The notes below the pieces were generated by a model, which was given only the letters and a program-made list of their open reading frames with translations, was not told the DNA's origin and ran no database searches. From Hyperoodon ampullatus (Eukaryota; Chordata; Mammalia; Artiodactyla; Ziphiidae), in the NCBI GenBank assembly GCA_949752795.1, contig OX457061.1, positions 33,174,425-33,238,424 on the forward strand: a stretch of DNA of 64,000 nt. The letters run 5' to 3'. The position numbers and the translations under genes are program-made. Shown here piece after piece: positions 56,504 through 64,000 of this stretch. Numbering within the stretch: position 1 is the first letter of the stretch; each line of letters begins with the position of its first letter.

Positions 56504-57610
56504 AGACACAAAATTCCTTAGCAGAGTAGTAGGGTACTAAATTCAGCAATATGGCCCACTAGGGATTATTTCAGGAATGTAAGATTGGTTTAACAGTAAA
56601 AAAATCAACAAATGGTATTTAACATATAAAGAATAAATGGGAAAAATCATATGATTTTCTCAGTAGATGCAGAAAAAGTATTTGATAAAATTCAACAATC
56701 ATTTATGATTTTAAAAATTCTTGGCAAATTATGAATAGAAGGTAACATTCTCAGTCTGACAATGACCATGTATAAAAACCTAACACTTACATCATAATCA
56801 ATTGTGAAAGATTGGATGCATTCTCTCCTAAGACTGGGAACAAGGTAAGGATATCACCACTATTTTCAAACTTGTACTGACAGTCTTTTATAAATATATA
56901 ACAGATAACTATAACAATAAATACAACAGTATATATAACAAAATATGTGCATGACTTCTGCATTGAAAACTAGCAAGCATTGCTGATAGAAATTAAAGAA
57001 GACCAAAAAATCAAGAGATATACCATGCTCATTAATTGGAAGAATCAATATAGTATTTCAGTTCTCTCAAAACTGATCTATTGCTTCAACATAATCAATA
57101 AAATTGCCACACTTTAATTTTATTCAACTCTAAGATTTATTTGAAAATGCAAAAATCTAGACCACCCAGGACAATTTTGAAAAAGAACATAAATGGTTGA
57201 TTGATTTTCAATGAGGAAATTCAATGGGGAGAGGATAATCTTCTCAATAAACAGCATTGGAATAATTGGATAGCCACGTTAAAAAAGTAAACTTTGATCC
57301 TTACCTCATACAACAATTAAAAATTAATCTGAGATGGATCGTAGACCTAAACATGAGCTAAAACTTGAACTCTCCCTGGAAGAAAACATCAGAGAAAACC
57401 TTTTTAATCTTGGTGTAGGTAAAAATTTCTTTGATAGGAGAGAAAAAAGCATTAACCATAAAGGAAAACATAAAAACTTGTATTACATCAAAAGTAAAAT
57501 CTTCTTTTTGTCACAAGACACCATTTAGAAAATGAAAAGGCAAGCCACATACTGGGAAAAAATTTTTTTGTACAACATATATCTGACAAAAGACTTATAG
57601 CTAGGATATT

Positions 57611-57672
57611 TGTCTATCTATCTATCTATGTATCTATCTATCATCTATCTATCTAACTATCTATCTATCTAT
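57611..57672. repeat. (TCTA)n microsatellite
   Basis: About fifteen TCTA units with a few interruptions, inside the old L1. Confidence 0.95.
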
Positions 57673-58300
57673 TAATCTCATAAGTCAATAATAAGACAAA
57701 TAGCCCCAATTCAAAAAGTGCAAAAGCTTTTAACAGACTTCACAAAATAAGATATAAGAATGACCAATAAGCATAAAACAACATTAACCATCAGAAAAAT
57801 GCAAATTAAAACTTCAATAAGAAACCACTACAAGTCTACTAAAATTAAAAAGACAAACAATAGTAAGTGCTGGTGAGTTTTGGAGAAAATAGGAATTCTC
57901 TTATGGTGCTGGTGGAAACATAATGATTAAACAATATTGGAAAACTCTTTGGTAGCTTTTTACAAAGTTAAACAAACATTTACTATACAACTCAGCAATT
58001 TCACTCTCAAAAAAAATAAAAATATTACTTATACCTCAGGCTTGTAAATGCATGTTCATAGCAGTTTTATTCACAAGACCTCAAAATTGGAAACTATACA
58101 GATGTTAACTGGTGAATAAATAAGCAAATTGTCACATATTCATATAATGGAATTCTACTTTGTAATAAAAAGAAACAAACTACCGAGCGAAGCAAAATCG
58201 AGGATAAATCTCAAAAACATTATGCTGAGTAAAAGAAACCTTACACAACAGAATATATATTATATGATTCCATTCACCTTAAACTCTAGGGCTGGTAAAA

Positions 58301-58411
58301 AGCATGTATATCGATGACTGCACCCTGCTTGATTTCAGATATACAGACTCCACTTTTACTTTCACTTACATTGGTGGCCCCAAAAGATGGGCATGTCTAA
58401 AATATCTTGAG
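58301..58411. other. Unique spacer between two L1 elements
   Basis: About 110 bp without recognised features; the 5' flank of L1 copy B. Confidence 0.4.
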
Positions 58412-59050
58412 GAGGACTTTCAAGATGGTGGAGGAGTAAGACGTGGAGATCACCTTCCTCCCCACAAATACATCAAAAACACATCTATAAGTGGAACAAC
58501 TCCTACAGAACACCTACTGAACGCTGGCAGAAGACCTTAGATTTCCCAAAAGCCATGTGGCTGACAGGGTTTGGTGCTCCAGCCAGGTGTCAGGCCTGAG
58601 TATCTGAGGTGGGAGAGCCGAGTTCACGACACTGGACCACCAGAGACCTCCCAGCCCCATGTAATATCAATCGGAAAGAGCTCTCCCAGAGATCTCCATC
58701 TCAAGGTTAAGACCCAGCTCCACTCAACAAACAAGTAGCTCCAGTGCTGGACACCCCATGCCAAACAACTAGCAAGACAGGAACACAGCCCCATCCATTA
58801 GCAGAGAGGTTGCCTAAAATCATAATAAGTTCACAGACACCCCAAAACACACCACCGGATGCGGTCCTGCCGATCAGAAAGACAAGATCCATCCTCATCC
58901 ACCAGGACACAGGCACCAGTCCCCTCCATGAGGAAGCCTACACAACCCACTGAACTAACCTTACCCACTGGGGGCAGACACCAAAAACAACGGGAACTAT
59001 GAACGTGCAGCCTGTGAAAATGAAACCCCAAACACAGTAAGTTAAGGCAA
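58412..59050 (+). promoter_or_regulatory. L1 copy B 5' UTR, short form
   Basis: About 640 bp. It matches copy A at its first 140 bp and again from about 58585 on. Where copy A has a CpG-rich block of about 875 bp, this copy has about 33 bp ('gtggctgacagggtttggtg' and neighbours). It is far less CpG-rich. Confidence 0.75.
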
Positions 59051-59933
59051 ATGAGGAGACAGAGAAACACGCAGCAGATGAAGGAGCAAGGTAAAAACCC
59101 ACCAGACCAAACAAATGAAGAGGAAATAGGCAGTCTGCCTGAAAAAGAATTCAGAGTAATGATAGTAAAGATGACCCAAAATCTTGGAAATAGAATGGAG
59201 AAAATACAAGAAATGTTTAACAAGGACCTAGTAGAACTAAAGAGCAAACAAACAATGATGAACAACACAATAAATGGAATTAAAAATTCTCTAGAAGGAA
59301 TCAATAGCAGAATAACTGAGGCAGAAAAACGGAAGTGACCTGGAAGATAAAACAGTGGAAATAACTACTGCAGAGCAGAATAAAGAAAAAAGATTGAAAA
59401 GAATTAGGACAGGGTCAGAGACCTCTGGGACAACATTAAACACACCAACATTCGAATTATGGGGGTCCCAGAATAAGAAGAGAAAAAGAAAAGGACTGAG
59501 AAAATATTTGAAGAAATTATAGTTGAAAACTTCCTTAATATGGGAAAGGAAATAGTCAGTCAAGTCCAGGAAGTATAGAGAGTCCCATACAGGATAAATC
59601 CAAGGAGAAACACACCAAGACACATATTAATCAAGCTATCAAAAATTAAATACAAAGAAAAAATATTAAAAGCAGCAAGGGAAAAGTAACACATAACACA
59701 CAAGGGACTCCCCATAAGGTTAACAGCTGATCTTTTAGCAGAAACTCTGCAAGCCACAAGGGTGTGGCAGGACATACCACAAAGGAAAAGACCTACAACA
59801 AAGATTACTCTACGCAGCAAGGATCTCATTCAGGTTTGATAGAGTAATTAAAACCTTTACAGACAAGCAAAAGCTAAGAGAATTCAGCACCACCAAACCA
59901 GCTTTACAACAAATGCTAAAGGAAATTCTCTAG
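59051..59933 (+). pseudogene. L1 ORF1, decayed
   Basis: Starts with ATG at the place equivalent to copy A (MRRQRNTQQMKEQ). Relative to copy A it lacks a short piece near 59178 in the coiled-coil region. The frame ends at 59336-59338 after a small deletion, so only 95 residues are open, covering the N-terminus and part of the coiled coil. Further stops lie downstream, for example in the RRM-like part near 59473 and at about 59575, and a deletion sits near 59775. The equivalent end (TAG) is at 59931-59933. No functional chaperone could be made, because the RNA-binding domains are out of frame. Confidence 0.9.
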
Positions 59934-59991
59934 GCAGGAAACACAAGAGAAGGAAAAGACCTACAATAACAAACCCAAAACAATTAAGAAA

Positions 59992-62900
59992 ATGGGAATA
60001 GGAACATACATATTGATAATTACCTTAAATGTAAATGGATTAAATGCTCCAACCAAAAGACATAGACTGGCTGAATGGATGTAAAAACAAGACCCGTATA
60101 TATGCTGTCTGCAAGAGACCCACTTCAGATCTAGGGACACATACAGACTGAAAGTGAAGGGATGAAAAAAGATATTCCACGCAAATGAAAATCAAAAGAA
60201 AGCTGGAGTAGCAATTCTCATATCAGACAAAATCGACTTTAAAATAAAGATTATTACAAGAGACAAAGAAGGACAGTATATAATAATCAAGGGATCAATC
60301 CAAGAAGAAGATATAACAATTGTAAATATTTATCCATCCAACATAGGAGCACCTCAAAACATAAGGCAAATGCTAACAGCCATAAAAGGGGAAATCGACA
60401 GTAACACAATCATAGTAGGGGACTTTAACACCCCACTTTCAACAATGGACAGATCATCCAAAATGAAAATACATAAGGAAACACAAGCTTTAAATGACAC
60501 ATTAAACAAGATGGACTTAATTGATATTTATAGGCCATTCCATCGAAAAACAACAGAATACACTTTCTTCTCAAGTGCTCATGGAACATTCTCCAGCATA
60601 GATCACATCCTGGGTCACAAATCAAGCCTCAGTAAATTTAAGAAAATTGAAATCATATCAAGCATCTTTTCTGATCACAACACTATGAGACTAGATATCA
60701 ATTACAGGAAAAAAACTATAAAAAATACAAACACATGGAGGCTAAACAGTACACTACTAAGTAACCAAGAGATCACTGAAGAAATCAAAGAGGAAATCAA
60801 AAAATACCTAGAAACAAAGGACAATGAAAACACAACAACCCAAAACCTATGGGATGCAGCAAAAGCAGTTCTAAGAGGGAAGTTTATAGCAATACAATCC
60901 TACCTTAAGAAACAAGAAAAATCTCAAATAAACAATCTAACCTTGCACATAGAGCAATTAGAGAAAGAAGAACAAAATAACCCAAAGTTAGCAGAAGGAA
61001 AGAATTCAAATATCAGGTCAGAAATGAATGGAAAAGAAATGAAGGAAACGATAGCAAAGATCAGTAAACCTAAAAGCTGGTTCTTTGAGAAGATAAACAA
61101 AATTGATAAACCTTTAGCCAGACTCATCAAGAAAAAAAGGAAAAAGACTCAAATCAACAGAATTAGAAATGAAAAGGGAGAAGTAACAACTGACACTGCA
61201 GAAATACAAAGCATCATGAGAGATTACTACAAGCAACTATATGCCAATAAAATGGACAACCTGCAAGAAATGGACAAATTCTGAGAAAAGCACAACCTTC
61301 CGAGACTGAACCAGGAAGAAATAGAAAATATAAATAGACCAATCACAAGCACTGAAATTGAAACTGTGATTAAAAATCTTCCAGCAAACAAAAGCCCACG
61401 ACCAGATGGCTTCACAGGCAAATTCTATCAAACATTTAGAGAAGAGCTAACACCTATCCTTCTTAAACTCTTCCAAAATATAGCACAGGGAGGAACACTC
61501 CCAAACTCATTCAACGAGGCCACCATCACCCTGATACCAAAACCAGACAAGGATATCACAAAGAAAGAAAACTACAGGCCAATATCACTGATGAACATAG
61601 ATGCAAAAATCCTCAACAAAATACTAGCAAACAGAACCCAACAGCATATTAAAAGGATAATACACCATGATCAAGTGGGGTTTATCTCCGGAATGCAAGG
61701 ATTCTTCAATATACACAAATCAATCAATGTGATACACCATATTAACAAATTGAAGGATAAAAACCATATGATAATCTCAAGAGATGCAGAAAGAGCTTTC
61801 AACAAAATTCTACACCAATTTATGATAAAACCCTCCAGAAAGTAGGCATAGAGGGAACTTACTTCAACATAATAAAGGCCATATGTGACAAAGCCACAGC
61901 CAACATCGTTCTCAATGGTGAAAAACTGAAATCATTTCCTCTAAGATCAGGAAGAAGACAAGGTTGCCCACTCTCACCACTATTATTCAACATAATTTTG
62001 GAAGTTTTAGCCACAGCAATCAGAGAAGAAGAAGAAATAAAAGGAATCCAAATTGGAAAAGAAGAAGTAAAGCTATCACTGTTTGCAGATGACATAATAC
62101 TATACATACAGAATCATAATGATGCTACCGGAAAACTACTGGAGCTAATCAATGAATTTGGTAAAGTAGCAGGATGCAAAATTAATGCACAGAAATCTCT
62201 TGCATTCCTATACACTAATGATGAAAAATTTGAAAGTGAAATTAAGAAAACACTCCATTTAACATTGCAACAAAAAGAATAAAATACCTAGGAATAAACC
62301 TACCTAAGGAGACAAAAGACCTGTATGCAGAAAGTATAAGACAAAGATGAAAGAAATTAAAGATGATACAAACAGATGGAGAGATATACCATGTTCTTGG
62401 ATTGGAAGAATCAACATTGTGAAAATGACTATACTACCCAAAGCAATCTACAGATTCAGTGCAATCCCTATCAAACTACCAATGACATTTTTCACAGAAC
62501 TAGAACAAAAAAGTTCACATTTTGTATGGAAACACAAAAGACCCCGAATAGCCAAAGCAATCTTAAGAAAGAAAAACGGAGCTGGAGGAATCAGGCTTCC
62601 TGACTTCAGACTATAGTACAAAGCTATAGTAATCAAGATAGTATGGTACTGGCACAAAAACAGAAATATAGATCAATGGAATAGGATAGAAAGCCCAGAG
62701 AAAAACCCAAGCACATATGGTCACCTTATCTTTGATAAAGGAGGCAAGAAAATACAATGGAGAAAAGACAGCCTCTTCAATAAGTGGTGCTGGGAAAACT
62801 GGACAGGTACAAAAGAATGAAATTAGAACACTCCCTAACACCATACACAAAAATAAATTCAAAAGGGATTAAAGACCTAAATGTAAGGCCAGACACTACA

Positions 62901-63803
62901 GAACTCTTAGAGGAAAACATAGTCAGAACACTCTATGACATAAGTCACAGCAAGATCCTTTTTGATTCACCTCCTAGAGAAATGGAAATAAAAACAAAAA
63001 TAAACAAATGGGACCTAATGAAACTTAAAAGCTTTTGCACAGCAAAGGAAACCATAAACAAGACAAAAAGACAACTCTCAGAATGGGAGAAAATATTTTC
63101 AAACGAAGCAACTGACAAAGGATTCATCTCCAAAATATACAAGCAGCTCATGCAGACCTGCTTTTTTCAAAAAAAACAAACAACCGAATCCAAAAAATGG
63201 GCAGAAGACCTAAATAGACATTTTTCCAAAGAAGATATACAGATTGCCAACAAACACATGAAAGGGTGCTCAACGTCACTAATCATTAGAGAAATGCAAG
63301 TCAAAACTGCAATGAGGTATCACCTCACACCAGTCAGAAGGGCCATCATCAAAAATTCTACAAACAATAAATGCTGGAGAGGGTGTGGAGAAAAGGGAGC
63401 CCTCTTGCACTGTTGGTGGGAATGTAAATTGATACAGCCACTATGGAGAACATTATGGAGGTTCCTTAACAAACTAAAAATAGAACTACCATAAGACCCA
63501 GCAATCCCACTACTGGCATATACCCTGAGAAAACCATAATTCAAACAGTCATGTACCACAATGTTCATTGAAGCACTATTTACAATAGCCAGGACATGGA
63601 AGCAACCTAAGTGTTCATCAACAGATGAATGGATAAAGAAGATGTGGCACATATATACAATGGAATATTACTCAGCCATAAAAAGAAATGAAATTGAGTT
63701 ATTTGTAGTGAGGCGGATAGACCTAGAGTCTGTCATACAGAGTGAAGTAAGTCAGAAAGAGAAAAACAAATACCGTATGCTAACACATGTATATGGAATC
63801 TAA
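59992..63803 (+). pseudogene. L1 ORF2, decayed
   Basis: Starts ATG in a context like that of copy A. Stops lie at 60082 (TAA) and 60163 (TGA) in the endonuclease part. A long open stretch at 60370-61284 keeps GDFNTPLS and SIDHILGH. A stop at 61282 (TGA) follows, then single-base losses near 61826, 62252, 62335 and 62808, and stops at 62614 (TAG) and 63492 (TAA). Small deletions at about 63516 and 63548 follow and together restore the frame. The reverse transcriptase motif FADD is still readable near 62083, and the C-terminal [18 protein letters not shown] near 63375. In live elements this protein is the endonuclease-reverse transcriptase; this copy is dead. Confidence 0.93.
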
Positions 63804-64000
63804 AAAAAAAAAAGTTTCTGAAGAACCTAGGGGCAGGACAGGAATAAAGATGCAGACGTAGAGAATGGACCTGAAGATGCGGGGAGGGGGAAGGTTAAGC
63901 TGGGACGAAGTGAGAGAGTGGCATTAACATATATACACTACCAAATGTAAAATAGCTAGCTAGTGGGAAGCAGCTACATAGCACAGGGAGATCATCTCCA
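63804..64000 (+). other. L1 copy B 3' UTR, partial
   Basis: Matches the first about 200 bp of the copy A 3' UTR ('gtgggaagcagctacatagc' near the end). The G-rich tract and tail would lie just beyond the window. Confidence 0.9.

Larger units (their letters stand above)
52920..58300 (+). mobile_element. Old decayed L1, sense, with later insertions inside
   Basis: Scattered L1 blocks in sense order. The ORF2 start region is at about 53150-53310 (ILHVNVLNTP and LQETHF can be read). Endonuclease remains run to about 54030. Reverse transcriptase remains lie at 54800-55100, 55650-55940 and 56510-57060, with the C-terminal region at 57230-58280. Many stops and frameshifts. It is interrupted by an unclassified block (54035-54545), a SINE (54577-54787), an LTR (55105-55640) and a DNA transposon with its own L1 (55944-56503). 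No 3' UTR or tail is evident at the right end. Confidence 0.8.
58412..64000 (+). mobile_element. Near full-length L1 (copy B), sense, cut by window end
   Basis: Same family as copy A: a 5' start with 'caagatggtggaggagtaag', a 5' UTR of about 640 bp, decayed ORF1, decayed ORF2, and a 3' UTR running past the window end. It has many more stops and frameshifts than copy A, so it is older or arose from a damaged source. The last about 120 bp and the tail are outside the window. Confidence 0.95.

Overview
This is a stretch of mammalian nuclear DNA, almost certainly from a cetacean. Three things point there: several near-identical, poly(A)-tailed CHR-type SINEs (tRNA-derived, of the Cetacea-Hippopotamus-Ruminant family); cetartiodactyl-type L1 elements with a G-rich 3' UTR; and no recognisable Alu, BovB, Bov-A or pig PRE-1. 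Family names here come from recognition of consensus features, not from a database search. No host protein-coding exon, tRNA, rRNA or CRISPR array could be supported. The window reads as intergenic or intronic DNA dominated by layers of transposable elements.

Layout. 1-9172: unique DNA with an AT-rich 19-bp minisatellite (988-1540), MIR and L2 relics, one LTR-like block and two SINEs. 9173-16019: a nested insertion, in which a full-length sense L1 (9390-16006) sits in the poly(A) tail of a CHR SINE. Its ORF1 (10875-11789) is open, but ORF2 is broken by one frameshift and four stops. 16020-31440: unique DNA with MIR, L2, MLT1-type LTRs, a palindromic DNA transposon, a 5'-truncated antisense L1 and two SINEs. 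31464-31531: a mariner-type hairpin. 31981-32172: a short antisense L1 with a possible 3' transduction. 32173-44740: mostly unique DNA with MER5, MER20, L2, MLT1, MIR and two SINEs. 44745-45440: an inverted (twin-priming type) L1. 45441-52796: unique DNA with MIR, L2, a tail-less SINE and an antisense MLT1-type LTR. 52797-52904: an 84-bp L1 with a perfect 12-bp target duplication. 52920-58300: an old decayed sense L1 carrying four younger insertions. 58412-64000: a second, more decayed, near full-length L1 cut by the window edge.

How the parts relate. The only open frame with a clear protein identity is the L1 ORF1 at 10875. CHR SINEs are thought to be mobilised by L1 proteins, and the target duplications and A-tails seen here fit that. 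No previously undescribed protein system was found. The most informative signals are retrotransposition footprints: nested insertion in a SINE tail, two twin-priming inversions (one with premature polyadenylation inside ORF2), a candidate 3' transduction, and a large CpG-rich 5' UTR block present in one L1 and absent from the other.
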